From contig CM043959.1 of assembly GCA_014529385.2 (NCBI GenBank), positions 89,257,529 through 89,321,528 on the forward strand: a stretch of 64,000 nt of DNA, in the 5' to 3' direction. The position numbers were made by a program, and so were the translations under genes. The stretch comes from Adiantum capillus-veneris (taxonomy: Eukaryota; Streptophyta; Polypodiopsida; Polypodiales; Pteridaceae). Of the stretch, positions 45,296 to 60,076 are shown one piece after another (positions within the stretch are counted from its first letter, which is position 1; each line of letters starts with the position of its first letter). Below the pieces are notes generated by a model. That model made no database searches. It saw nothing but the letters and a program-made list of their open reading frames with translations, and was not told the DNA's origin.

Positions 45296-48200
45296 AACTT
45301 TTTCTGAAGAGATTCCTCGTGAGGGAAGCGCTCTAATCTCAGATTTGCTTTGTATTCTTCTAAGTATGAAGGTAAGGTATTCAGCGAATGAGGTTTACTC
45401 TCTACTGTTCCAACAGAGCCTCCATCTCCCCAGTAAGAATGCAGATCTAAGTCCACTTGAGATCCTGCCTCAAATTCTTCTATGGGAGGATTCCTGATGT
45501 CCTTTTCCCCATTAGTCTGATTATCTTGACAACTTAGCTCGTTTGCAAAGTTTGCCTCTCTCACTTGTTTCCAAAACTCATTGTAATCCTCATCTCTTCC
45601 GTAAGACCTCTGTATCACAGGATGAAAACTCTCTATTTCTTGATCTGTTGTGTTCATCACTATACGTTCATCCACGTGCATTTTTTCACGCTTTTGTGCA
45701 CTGTTAGGCTTTTCAACTACCCGTGAGAAGATAGTCTCTTGATGAATTGGGTTTTCCGCTCCACAATTCATTGGTTCTCTTGGTCGTTCTAACAAGGCTT
45801 GTGCAGTCTTGATCATTCTCTCACACATTTTGAGTCTCTGCTTTTCCAATTCCGCGTTTGGATAAGTCAGCCACCGTTGTTCTTGTGTTTGGTTGCTCTT
45901 TAATCTCGCTTTGTAAGCTCTCATCAGTGCATCCAATGGTTTGTGTACTTTGTCGACTAACACTGATCCCCCTGATCTCACACTCATTGTCTCTTTTACG
46001 TTCTTCAGTTTCTACTTTTCAGAGTCCATTTCCCGTATTCCATTTTGGATCTCAAGTTTCTCTAATCTGTCTTTTGTTTGTTTTAATTCCTCAGCTAGAA
46101 TCACGTCTTGCTGTTATTTTTTCAGTTTTGTGCGTGCTTTCCTAGCTTTCCATGTGTTTCTATGGCTTCGTCGTCCTTGACTAGCCATTCAGTCTCTGAC
46201 TTTCCATTCTCTGGTTCTCTAGTGGTTTTCTTCGCTTGAGCTCTAGTAACAACATGCGTTGGTATCAAAGTTTCATTTTCAGACCCACTGCTAGTAGGAA
46301 TCAACTCTAGCATGCTGAATGTCGTCTTTTGCACTTTGTTGGGATTCTTTGAACAATCCTCAATGAAGTGAGTGACACCACACTCTGTACAATATGCATT
46401 TATTCTAATGATCTCTGTGTGTGGACAAACATTCATCAAAAGGTCACCTCCACACTTATAGCAGGGCCCTAATGCAGGTCTTTGTGTCCCTTGATTCGCC
46501 CTTTGTGGATAAGCTGGTCTTTGGCCTGTTTTTGACCTGACAACCCTCCATGAGCTATGAACATAAGTGTTCTTGCGTCCAAGCTATACCTCTCTTCATC
46601 TGAAGTGTGTGCGGTTGTTGGTGGTCCAACATTTCCCGTCATGCTCCAAGGTTCGGGTTGTTTTGGTTCTTCAGTTAGGTAATACACAGTAGGAGCCATG
46701 AGTGCACCGTAATCTTCATAATAAGTCTGAACAGACACTAAAGCTTGTTCTTCCTGATTCTCTAGGGTGGGTGCATATCTAATGCCCACTGGTCTCGCTC
46801 CTGGTAAAGGTGGTTGTTGCCCCAATACCGGTTGTGGTCTTTCTATCCCCATAGGTCTTGGTACGTTTCCCGTTGGGTATCGAGGTACTGAATGTACCTG
46901 AGGTGGTGCTATTTGAGCTGGAGGCGCATATTGACACTCCTTCACATAACCCTTGTTTTAAGATCACTCCTCTGTTGAGTGATTCGTCCATTTTTGTTCA
47001 ATCGCACACCATTTTGTTAGTTTAGGCATTGGTTCAGGGTATGGGGCTAATCTCCTTATAGCATCCTCTATCATTTGTTCCATGCTCGGTACTGTTGTTG
47101 TTTGGACATTCTTCTTAGTGGTGGTCTCGCTAGCTACAGATGATGAGCTACTGGATGCGACATCTGTATTCGTTATCACCTCTCCATAAACCGCACAGTT
47201 ATCCACTAAGTACAATGCTTCTCTAGTCACTTTCTCAAAACTTGTACAAGTCTTTCAGGTGCAAGTCTTTCTTGAGAGTGTCATTTCTCAACCCTTCTAT
47301 AAAGAGGACAGATAGTCTATCATCTTGCGGTCGTTCCCGTATTGGATATTTCTCTATGTATTGTTTGAAGCGAAGCAAAGCTTCCTTCACCTTTTCTTGC
47401 TCCTTCTGTTTGAAAGCATATATTTGGGATACACGGTGTTGTGTTTGATCCCTCTTTTCAAAAATTCCTCGACAAACTCTCGCAGCAAATGGTCAATGTC
47501 ATGGAAACCTCCGCCATTCAGTTGTTGCAACCATGTCAATGCCGTCCCTTCTAAAGTAAGACCAAATCCTTCGTATTGTGTGTGGAAATCTGTTATCTGC
47601 TCAGCTCTTAAGACTTGCTTAAATAGTGAGACATGTGCATATGGATCCCCTGATCCACAATACTTCTTCGGCATACACTTGGCCACTTGAGATGGTCTCA
47701 TGCATCTATTGTCTGCCACCAATCTCATTGCTCCTGTATCCCGACTAAAACTTTCTCTTGCGTCATGGATTTCATGGGCTGCTCTAGTTGGCTCCCTTGC
47801 CACGAATCTACTACTAGGAGGCAAATGTGATGGTTTTGCTGCAAACATCGGACCTACCGTAGTATGTGTAGAGATAGGAACTGCACTACCTCGATTCGTA
47901 GCCATTGACTCTCTAGAATGTAATGTTCCCATGGGACTTGGCATAGAATATTGAGGTCGACTGAAAGAATCAGCTACGTGAGTCCTCTCTCCACCTGTTG
48001 CCATCGGGTCTGGCATGACAGTTGTAGGTGTTGGTCTCAGTGGGCTTGGAGTGACATAATAATGGTGAAGTGGTCCACCAAAGTATGTATACCCTTCCAA
48101 CTCCTTTTTATCGATTGTTGCATATCGTCTTCGATACTTGTTGTATGCAACAATCTTCGTTTCTGGTCCCTCTGTGTAGGTAAAGACATAAAGTCTTTTC

Positions 48201-48644
48201 CACTCTGTCAACGTAGGGTTCCTCGCATCTATAATAGAGATCTTCCTCTCTGTTATTATACTTGTATAACCCCACGTATACGTTATCTGTGTTGACTCTC
48301 AAAGTTTTGTTTTCTCGCCTTAATCTCGCATTAGGGAAGCTCATTGTTGGTGCTTTCTCTTCGGGTTCTTCATCTACTTTGGTTTTTGTGCCCATCAATC
48401 CCCACTTGTCCACAATGTTAGGATTCAGGACTACCAAGTACATGATACCTTCATCATCTAGGTACCTGTCTCCGTTATAGCTCACGGGCACTAAGTCCTT
48501 GAACTCACTCGGTTTATCTTCTATTTTGACACAGTAGCGGTCCATACCATCTCTATAGATCTTGGCACCTTGCTTGTTGTCATACTGATACTTGATGAAC
48601 AATAGCTTCATTGTGGCTGAAGGGTTTGATGGTCCTGCTGCCAT
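45277..48644 (-). pseudogene. Gag of element D
   Basis: The frame starts at the ATG at 48644 (MAAGPSNPSATMKLLFIKYQ). A Pro/Ser-rich part follows, then a capsid-like part near 47660-47390 (ITDFHTQYEGFGLTLEGTAL, TWLQQLNGGGFHDIDHLL). Next are a Pro-rich stretch near 46900-46780 and a zinc knuckle at about 46391 (CTECGVTHFIEDC). A charged helical region reaches to 45300. Gag coats and packages the element RNA. At about 3.3 kb the region is large for the family. Broken in several places. Confidence 0.7.
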
Positions 48645-49192
48645 GTTTTATCTTTTGTTTAAGTTCAAGTATACTAAGTGTTCAGTGAAAATCTCGTAAG
48701 ATCTCTCTGAAGAAGTATCGGAAATACTTCCTTCAAGGATCGGCTCTAATGGTCACACTACACTTTGGTTTACACTCTCCTCGGTTGATATAACACTCGC
48801 TTGTTCTCTTTGTCTCGGTTGATTATTCTGGAGATATCTACCGGATCTCAAATTCATCAATCCCCCTAGAGGAATCTAACTTTCCAGTCTAGGCGGTTTT
48901 TTTATCCCAATTCTCTGTGATCAAAAGTGATCCAAACTGAATGATACTTAGTCAAATGGTTTGTTTTGTAAGTTGGAAGACTTCTGTTACCTCAAGTGAA
49001 AATTTTGTATCAGATTTGCTCAAAAACACATTATACGCGTATGATATCTTTTTTCACAGATTTTGGATATTTTTTCTTTGCTCACTCCCAGTAGCACCCT
49101 TATACTCTATCCACTCACAGAATTCAATTTGAACTCTGTTTGTGCAAGTTATGGCCAAATTAGGCTTTTCTTGGCAATTTCTCGATTTTTGA
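48645..49192. other. Leader of element D, part next to gag
   Basis: Non-coding sequence between the gag start and the insertion point of E. It contains one diverged copy of the 22-bp palindrome at 49027-49048. The last part (TTGGCAATTTCTCGATTTTTGACTAAC) continues at 60077 on the other side of element E. Confidence 0.75.
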
Positions 49193-49197
49193 CTAAC
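49193..49197. repeat. Target site duplication of element E, left copy
   Basis: CTAAC immediately before the LTR start; the same five bases follow the other LTR at 60072-60076. Confidence 0.95.
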
Positions 49198-49867
49198 TGT
49201 GAGGTCCCCACCCCGTCGTCTCAACAACGGATCTGATGGTAAACCTGGTGGCCACTAGATCTATAGCGGAAGCAAACAAAGTGGTCTGGGTTCATCTAGC
49301 GGACGATCTCTCATCACAAAGTGAATTGAGTTCGAGCCTACTAGCAAGGAGATCTAGCTCCACCTCGCAGGGGAAGCGTGATTTAACCTATATAGCGATC
49401 CTAAGACCCACCTTCCAAGAGGAGAGAAACCTCGAGTGCCTTTTTCCCCATGTTTCAGAGGCACGTACTCTCGAGATTTCACCGCTCTAGCGGCAATGAG
49501 TATTACTAATATCGAAGTAAGCACAATGGGGACAGAGAGTTCCCGACCCATCGGGACCACCCATCTCGTAGGCATTGGCAACCTGATCCAAGCCCCCACT
49601 TTCCACCCCCACACTCACACTTCCTTGTGTGACCTAATTACTACCACAAAGACTGTTCAACATAAAGATTCCTTATTTAATTCCGAATCACATTGTTCGT
49701 TAATACAGCCCTTCAACCAGTATTACAAACAACACCAAGACAGAATTCTATTCAAAATTCTACTCAAACTTATTCATAAAAGTTCCAATGTTCTGGAGGT
49801 ACAACATCCCCCCTCTAGCGAGAGTTCACTCCTCCCGTTGTCGCCTAGCTGCCCATACAACTAGGTA

Positions 49868-49983
49868 TGTCCACCGCATAGAAAGCACGTCATGGACACT
49901 CCCACCGCATAGAAAGCAAGATGTGGGTTCCCGCATAGAAAGCAAGTCGTGGGTATCCACCGCATAGAAAGCAAGTCGTGGAT
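49868..49983. repeat. Tandem repeat of about 28 bases, four units
   Basis: Each unit contains CCGCATAGAAAGCA followed by (A/C)GTC(A/G)TGG or a close variant. The same array is in the other LTR at 57838-57953. It lies in the last quarter of the LTR in element orientation. Confidence 0.9.
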
Positions 49984-51246
49984 TCAAGAGCCCTTAACGA
50001 GGAACTCTGCCCCCTGTGATCAGTAGGGGGGTCAAGACTGATTCAACATTGGAATTAAAATGAACATGTCGAGCTAAATTTTCCCTAGCAGACATTCTTT
50101 CCTATTGCAAACAGCATACCCATCAAACATTACCTTCCTACTTTAGAACTTAATGTACAATGATTTCAATGCCGAGATTTCCGTCGGATTTCTCCAACAT
50201 GTTTGGGGATATGAGAATTTCCTAACGAGCATATGCAATGTTAATTTAAACAACTTGAATAAAAATATGATCTACCTCTTCCACTTCTTCATCGATGGCC
50301 CGTGAGATGGCCGGTATTTGTTCCTCCATAGGAGCTTTCCCCTTTCCGTTGACATTACTCGTTCCTGCCTCGCGATCGTGGGCACCACCGAAGCGCGTCT
50401 TCTTAACCGGGGCCATTTCTCACTACTTTAAATGATTAGCTTGGAGAAAGAGCTAAGGTTCGCAAGCATCATAACAGTCCAATGGGTAGATTAGTGACAT
50501 CAATTAATTTCTCCTATATGAGAGATCTAGATTTCTTTCATAAAGCAATCATTAAGGATGGCACATAATCCTATGGGAACCGGCTCTAAGATAATTATTC
50601 GGCTTACATGATTAAGAATAATTAGGATTTCACTATTGGAATTACCAGAGAATTGAATTAAGTATGATTAAACTATTTCCTAGCAAATAGACGATGCAGA
50701 TTTACCTTAGGCATATGTGTGAGGAAAACCAATTCTTAGAGTCTTAATGACAGATTAATTCCTCCTTAATTACATCTTAATGCATAAGAGAATGAATTCA
50801 ATTAAGCTCCATTGTTAATGAGTGATTAAAAGAGTGATTCTCTTCAATCTACACAATTACTAGCTTACCGATTAATTACTATGCTACCTAGAGAGAAAAT
50901 TCTGATAATTATGTTCTAATCATTAATCGAGAGTGATGAATGGCTGATAATTCAGCTATGGAATGAGGATTACATAATGGAATATGGATAAGGAGAATTT
51001 AGAGAGTAGTCATAGAGAATTAAGTCTAGGAATAAGCATAATAGACGAGAAATTTAGATGGTAATGAAAAAGGATTTGCAGAAAGCATTAATTAAACCGT
51101 GGTTACCGTGATTAAGGGCTGATAATCCTCTCGATTCTCTGATCTAATCGAGCTTCTTGAGGTGAGAATTTGACAGCACCTCCCTCCTTGCTTCCCCTTC
51201 AAAAGGTGTGTGTTCCGACAGCACCGTCCCAGAGTGTGTGTAGGTG

Positions 51247-51247
<1 letters not shown>

Positions 51248-51340
<93 letters not shown>
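51248..51340. repeat. (GT)n microsatellite, about 46 units
   Basis: Uninterrupted GT tract in the LTR of E; a second, shorter tract follows at 51360-51380. The other LTR has the tract at 59267-59369 with one interruption. Confidence 0.95.
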
Positions 51341-51341
<1 letters not shown>

Positions 51342-52046
51342 ACTGTGTGTGTGTGAGCATGTGTGTGTGTGTGTGTGTGTGCAGGTCTTTAATTAGGCCT
51401 CCTCAAGCTGAAAATTGATCTGGGTTGCTAAATGCATCTGGGAGCTTCTCCAGTTAAGCATGGCAAGTCCAGTTCCCTGCCCACCAAGTGTCAGGTTGGC
51501 TTGGTTAACTGGTTCTGAGACTAAGCTGCTGGCTTGGAAACTCTCCCAGGACTCCCACAAAGCAAGAGGGCGCCCCCTAGCTGCTAAAGCTGATCTGGAG
51601 TGGGCTAGAACCTGTTCCCACACAGTCCCGGGCCCCCTGTACCTCCCGGATAATTTTTAGGAAAATTGGTTTTAGGCTAAAACGGGTCATACGAGTCGGA
51701 TTTTGATGCCGAAAATTGCTATAGGAAGCTGTAACTAAGGCATACTGGCCCGAGTACCTGCCATATTTAGCAGCCCCCGAGGTTCGAAAATGCATTTTTT
51801 TAAATTTGGGGTACGGGTGCAGTTTTTCGAGACGATCAAAACTGGACGGGTCGGGTGACCAAAAACTTACTACTTTTGGAATTTTTTTTACAAAAATTAT
51901 TTTAATTCACATTTCGGAGCTTTAAAACATTCTAAACATCATGGCACTGACAGAATGTGGGAAACTGCTAAAAATAGTAACTTATTCCATTATTTTCATT
52001 TCAAGGTACAATGGTGTTCTTTTTGATCGGGGTCGGAGACCTTACA

Positions 52047-52058
52047 ACCTCCCCAACG
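52047..52058 (-). other. Polypurine tract of element E
   Basis: On the - strand CGTTGGGGAGGT directly precedes the LTR start TGTAAGG. Confidence 0.75.
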
Positions 52059-52076
52059 TGAAAAATTGAGATGTCC

Positions 52077-52346
52077 TCATCTCAAGAATGTGCTTGGGTA
52101 ATCCTTTATAAGCGTTGGTTCGTCCTCCCAAGTTGCATCTTCTTCAGGGTAATCCTTCCACTTTACCAGATGCTCCGTGATAGTTCTGTTGCGTAACTTT
52201 CTTTCCCTTGTTTCCAATACGTAGTCACGTTGGAGCTCGAGAACTCCTTGTGTTGGCATGAATATCTGATCTGAGTCCAAAAATTGTTCAAGGTTAGGAA
52301 TATAGGGTTTGAGTAAGCTGGCGTGGAATACATCATGAACCTTCAA
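52077..52346 (-). CDS. Chromodomain end of the element E polyprotein
   Basis: About 90 codons: the start VHDVFHASLLKPY is the usual segment just ahead of chromodomains in chromovirus integrases. LELQRDYVLETRERKLRNRT, then EHLVKWKDYPEEDATWEDE, form the chromodomain with its aromatic residues (Y, W, W). In chromoviruses this domain reads histone marks and steers integration to certain chromatin. It ends about 30 bases before the polypurine tract, the normal place. Its presence separates E from the A, B, C and D families. Confidence 0.9.
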   Translation of the reverse strand: MKVHDVFHASLLKPYIPNLEQFLDSDQIFMPTQGVLELQRDYVLETRERKLRNRTITEHLVKWKDYPEEDATWEDEPTLIKDYPSTFLR

Positions 52347-52399
52347 GTTTGCAGGTTACTTTAGCTTGTAGGCTTGGTCACTCACAACCTTAACGATCT

Positions 52400-55300
52400 C
52401 GAATGGTCCACAATACCTTGGTCTTAGCTTCTTATACCTGCCTAGAGATTGCTTTTCTTTGGTCGGACTCGCAGAAAAACCTTATCTCCTTCTTTGAAAG
52501 TTCTTTCTGAACGGTTCTTATCTGCATAGTGCTTCTGTCTATCCTGAGCGGCCTGAATGTCCTAGCAAATATCTCTAGTCTGTGCTTCCATATCCTTTAA
52601 CATCTTTCTAGAGGCTTCTACCCTGATGGTTGGATCTGAGAAGTTCAGTGGTGCTAAACAGTCCTGTCCATAAAGAGCTTTGAAAGGTGACATTCCAATG
52701 CTTCTGTGTTCGGAAGAGTTGTAAGCATACTCCACCAAAGGTAGATATTGTAACCACTTCTTTGGCTCTTGCGAACAATAGGCTCTGAGGATGTCCTCGA
52801 TGACTTGATTAACTCTCTCAGTTTTCCCATCTGTCTATGGATGATACGCTGTACTGAAGGCTAATTGTGACCCAATAGATTGGAAAAGAGAAGTCCAAAA
52901 TTTTGATGTAAACTTGGCATCTCTATCACTGACGATACGCTTGGGTAGACCATGTAACCTAAAAATCTCCTTGATGAATACCCGACTAACATCTAAAGCA
53001 GTAAAGGTTGTCTTTACGGGTAATAGATGAGCCACTTTTGTGATCATATCAACAACCACGAAAACAGAATCATAACCTCCTGTAGAAGGTAATCCTGTAA
53101 CAAAATCCATACTGATGCATTCCCATTTCATCTGGGGTATGTCAAGAGGTTGAAGTTGCCCTGGTAACTTGATTCTTTTGGCCTTTATCCGCTGACAAGA
53201 AAGACATTGCCTCACATAGCGAAGTATGTCCCCTTTCATTCCAGACCAAAAATAACTCCTCCTGACAGCATGAAGAGTCTTAGCATAGCCTGGATGTCCG
53301 GATGTAGGGCTATCGTGTGCTTCATAAAAAATGGCCTTCTTTAAGGTTGGATCTCTGGGTACATAGAGTCTATGTCTGTAGTAAAGAAATCCTCCCATAA
53401 GAGAGTAATCTTTAGCTTCAGGCATCTTATTCTGCTGGACTAGAGATGCTATACGTTGGTACTCTGGATCTACCAAGGATGCTTCTTTGATTCTATCCCA
53501 GATAGGGTTATTTGGAATAGAGATAGCTCCGAGAAAGGATTTTCGGCTAAGACCATCTGCAACTACATTTTCCTTTCCTGGTCTATACTTTATGTCAAGG
53601 TCATATTCCTGTAATAGCTCTATCGATCGTCGTTGTCGCATATTGAGAATAGGTTGAGTAAAAATCCATTTTAAGCTCTTGTGGTCTGTAACCAGCTGAA
53701 ACTTGCGTCCGAGAAGATAATGTCTCCATAACTTCAGCGCATGAATAAACGCTAGAAGTTCCAAATCATGAGTAGGATAATTCTTCTCATGATCTCTCAG
53801 CTTTCGCGAAGTATACGCCACTGGTCTTCCTTCTTGAGTAAGAACTCCGCCTAGAGCGAATTTGCTAGCGTCGATCGCTACTTCAAATTCCTTACTGAAA
53901 TCTGGAAGCTTTAAAATAGGAGCTGAGACCAAGAACTCCTTTATTTTAGCAAAGCTAGACTCATGCTCGGTCTTCCATTCGATCCTCATTCCTTTCTTCA
54001 GGAGTTCTGTCAAAGGTGCAGCAATACGTGCATAATCCTTGACAAAAATCCTGTACCATCCCGTTATTCTAAGAAATCCTCTTACTTCGCTGATGGTGGA
54101 TGGTTGAGGCCAATCAACGATGTCCTTGACCTTGTCTGGGTCCACTGAAATCCCCTCAGCTGATATGACAAATCCAAGATAGTGGACTTTAGGCGAGAAA
54201 AAAGTGCACTTGCTCTCTTTAGCGTAAAGTTGGTGTTTTCGGAGAAGATCAAGTACTTTGCGAACATGTTCTTCGTGATCTGCCTCATTCTTAGAGTAGA
54301 TCAGAATGTCATCAAAGAAAACCAAGACAAAATCATCGAGGTAAGGTCTGAAAATATCCTGCATAAGTCGATTGAAGCTTGCAGGAGCATTTGTTAGACC
54401 AAAAGACATTACTGTGAACTCGTAGTGCCCATACCTAGTATTGAAAGCCGTCTTTGGAATATCTGATTCCTTGATCCTGATTTGGTAATATCCTGACCTT
54501 AGATCTATCTTCGTAAATATTTTGGCGCCGTGGAGTCTGTCCAAAAGTTCGTCGATCCTTGGAATTGGATACTTGTTCTTGACAGTTACCTGGTTCAGTC
54601 CACGATAGTCTATGCATAGCCTTAAGGTTCCATCCTTCTTCTTCTGAAAAAGAACTGGAGCACCCCAAGGAGAAGTACTCGGTTGAATGAATCCTTGCTC
54701 AATGAGTTGCCTAAGCTGTTCTTTGAGTTCGATGGCCTCTGGAAGTGACATCTTATAAGGTCTTTTTGAGATAGGTTCACTTCCAGGAATAGTCTCAATC
54801 TCATGATCTACCTCTCTGTGTGGTGGAAGATTCGTAAGGTCTTCAGGGAATACATCATCATAATCTCTCAGCCAGTTTGGTCGAAGTGAGGTATCTGATT
54901 GGTCCACCTTGTTGAGTTTAACCGCATAAATTTGTTGACCCTTCCTTAGTCCCTTCAAAAGTCTGTTGGCCTTAACTAGAGTAGCCTTAGGTCTCCCATT
55001 TTCCCCCTGGATTAAGGCTTCATTACCCAAGTTATCTATAAAGGTAAAGTTTCCTTGTGCACAATGTATGTGGGCCCTATTTTGCTTTAGCCAGTCCATC
55101 CCTAGTATCCCATCAAAGAATCCTAAGGGTAAGGTTCGAAATTGGGCAGAAGTTGGGTGTCCCCCTAGATCAAAGTCAATTTTGCCTGCAGAGTGTTGAG
55201 ATATTACCTCCTTGCCGTTTGCTAACTCAACAACTAGCTTGCTTGTTGGATACTTATCTAGCTTAAGCTTCCTCATGCATCTGGGCGAAAGAAATGAAAG

Positions 55301-56160
55301 AGTACTACCACAATCTATAAGGAAATTAACTTGTTCACCTCTGAGAGATCCTGGCGTATGAATGACTGCGTATTGCTCGCAACCATTGGGATTGTCAATT
55401 GCAGCATGTAGGGCTGCTCTCTCCACCGCTTCGTCACCCACAGTTGGTTGTACCACTGCGGCATTCACTCTGGCGGTAGCTCCACGCCCTCGCCCTCTGT
55501 TCATCCTTCCTCGTCCTCCTCTTCCATTAGCTTGGCCACGCCCACGGGTATTCAAGGGTATGGCATTGGCGTTGGTTGCCTGAATGTTCCTGGGGCAATT
55601 GGATCTGTAATGTCCATGCTCTCCGCAACCATAGCATCGAATATCAGGGAATTCCATGGTTGTGGTGGTAGCCACAATAGGGCGCTGGTTATATGCTTGG
55701 TTGGCTGGTCTGTTATCCCAAGCAGTGATCCTTGCCCTCTTTGCCCAATGATTCCTTCTGTTCTGATTAGCCTTTTGTACTTCGAGAGCTAGAGGTTTGG
55801 CTCTCAACAAGGCATCCTGAAGCGTCGTCGGCCTGAGAGCTTCCAACCGAGTATTCAGGGGATCGATTAGTCCTTGGCAGAACCTTGCCACATGTTGTTC
55901 CAAGGTCATCTTAGGAGCATATCTCTGAAGAGTGACAAACTTTGCATAGTATTCTTCGACAGATGAATTCTGCAGCCGAAGTGAAAAGAAGTCATTCATC
56001 CTCAAGGTTCTGTAGGCAGGCGGTAAATAACGCCCCATTGTCGTAGCTTTAATGTCTTCCCAGGACTGGGAAGATCCCTTAATGTCCATGTCCCTGCAAT
56101 GTTGCTTCGACCATATCTTGGCATCGCCAGTTAAGCGGAACATTGCAAGCATAGTCTAAT
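52400..56160 (-). CDS. Gag-pol polyprotein of element E
   Basis: One frame of 1105 codons starts at 56152. It holds capsid-like gag (residues 1-125: [30 protein letters not shown]), a zinc knuckle at 173-186 ([14 protein letters not shown]) and an Arg/Gly-rich stretch at 203-225. Protease DCGS is at 280-283, with GILGMDWL near 348. The reverse transcriptase is at about 480-665 with FFDD at 612-615. RNase H runs about 755-870 ([18 protein letters not shown]), and an H2C2 module about 945-986. The integrase core starts at about 1012 ([20 protein letters not shown]). The integrase end continues toward 52400 and the chromodomain. The amino end of gag probably lies slightly upstream, to about 56390. 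This is a chromovirus polyprotein, cut by its own protease. Confidence 0.9.
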
Positions 56161-56544
56161 TTACGGGTTGGGTCCCCGCAGCTTCAAAGTAATCGTCCAT
56201 GGCTTCCATCCATACTTTCGCATCTCTCTCCACATTTTCCCCCTCGCCCTTAAAGATCGGAGGTTGGGCTTGCTTAAGGAGGAGCTTCTTCTCTTGCGCT
56301 ACCGAGTACAGAGCAACAGGCGGTACCTACATGGATTATACGAATTCTTGATACATTACTTGGATTTCAAAATAGACACGAGACTTTAAATAAAATTCAA
56401 GATTCTACTTTATCAAGAGACAGAGATTCAGAGACAAAAAGCACTTTATTGATGAAAATTTATTACAATTGAAACCCCTCAAGGTTTAGGATAACTGGTG
56501 ATCAGCTTATTACATGGCTTTATGGATTTGCGTATAAAATACGC

Positions 56545-56951
56545 CTAGGAGATGGTATTCACGTGATGCACTACTTCATTCGTGTAATAGTTTCTATACT
56601 CATTCTTGAGTGGATAATAAACTAAGATATCAAGCCGGAGTTCCGCCTTCAGTAATCCAAAGGTTTTGACTCGGTTTGCTGGATCACGTTGGTGACCTTT
56701 TCCAAAAGTCAGTCGTTGATGGTTTGGTTGGAGTTGTCTGAAACGGTCTGGTCCAATCGTGTAGGCACCAAGTAGAATATCTCTATTACTCTCAACTCTT
56801 CTCCCCAACGTATCTTCTTCAAGTCGGTAGCCAGGCATCCTAGCTTCCGAGCGTTGATGTAGTAAACCCCTCCTATAAATGTCCAATCAAGTTCCCATCC
56901 TCTATCAATGCGAGTGGAGTGTGGCGTATAAGCCTTCAACAGTATCTCCAT
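56545..56951 (-). CDS. Leader region with two small overlapping frames, element E
   Basis: Between the primer site and gag there are frames of 80 codons (56951-56709, start MEILLKAYTPHSTRIDRGWE) and 113 codons (56886-56545). The first has a plausible globular composition (ELDWTFIGGVYYINARKLG, LRVIEIFYLVP). I do not recognise either. Small leader frames occur in some plant LTR elements, but these may also be fortuitous. They are placed upstream of the gag start in the same orientation. Confidence 0.25.
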
Positions 56952-57153
56952 GACATCTTGCCTGAACTAGTAAACTGGGGATCTTCGAGCTTGCTTATAA
57001 ATAAGCTCAAACACTTGGAACTTCCGATATTCGAGCACGGGGCCTTCGTGCAACACCAATGCAAGGAATTCGGATCAACTACCAATATACTTTCAGTTCC
57101 TTATCTAAATATTCAAACAGTACGACTTTATTTCCCAGCCTAACCTAGGCTTA

Positions 57154-57165
57154 GCTCTGATACCA
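57154..57165 (-). other. Primer binding site of element E (initiator Met tRNA)
   Basis: TGGTATCAGAGC on the - strand, two bases after the LTR end, complementary to the 3' end of plant initiator-Met tRNA. It primes minus-strand DNA synthesis. Confidence 0.95.
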
Positions 57166-57167
57166 GG

Positions 57168-60071
<2,904 letters not shown>

Positions 60072-60076
60072 CTAAC
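60072..60076. repeat. Target site duplication of element E, right copy
   Basis: CTAAC, matching 49193-49197 exactly. Confidence 0.95.

Larger units (their letters stand above)
49198..52046 (-). repeat. 3' LTR of element E (2849 bases)
   Basis: On the - strand starts TGTAAGGTCTCCGACCCCGA and ends GGGGACCTCACA. It contains a GT tract (51248-51340) and four tandem copies of a 28-base motif (49868-49983). The open frames present in both LTRs have no coding features. Confidence 0.95.

Noticed and set aside
49236-49864. 84- to 142-codon frames kept in both LTRs of element E (also 57206-57834)
   Set aside because: The LTRs are nearly identical because the insertion is young, so shared frames are expected by default; no domain or codon pattern supports a gene.
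51092-51418. Frames of His-Thr or Cys-Val repeats on both strands, also at 59167-59418
   Set aside because: They are simply translations of the GT microsatellites in the LTRs of element E.
57154-57165. A tRNA-like match, also at 31361-31372 and 61537-61555
   Set aside because: Only 12-19 bases match tRNA 3' ends, next to LTRs; these are primer sites, not tRNA genes.
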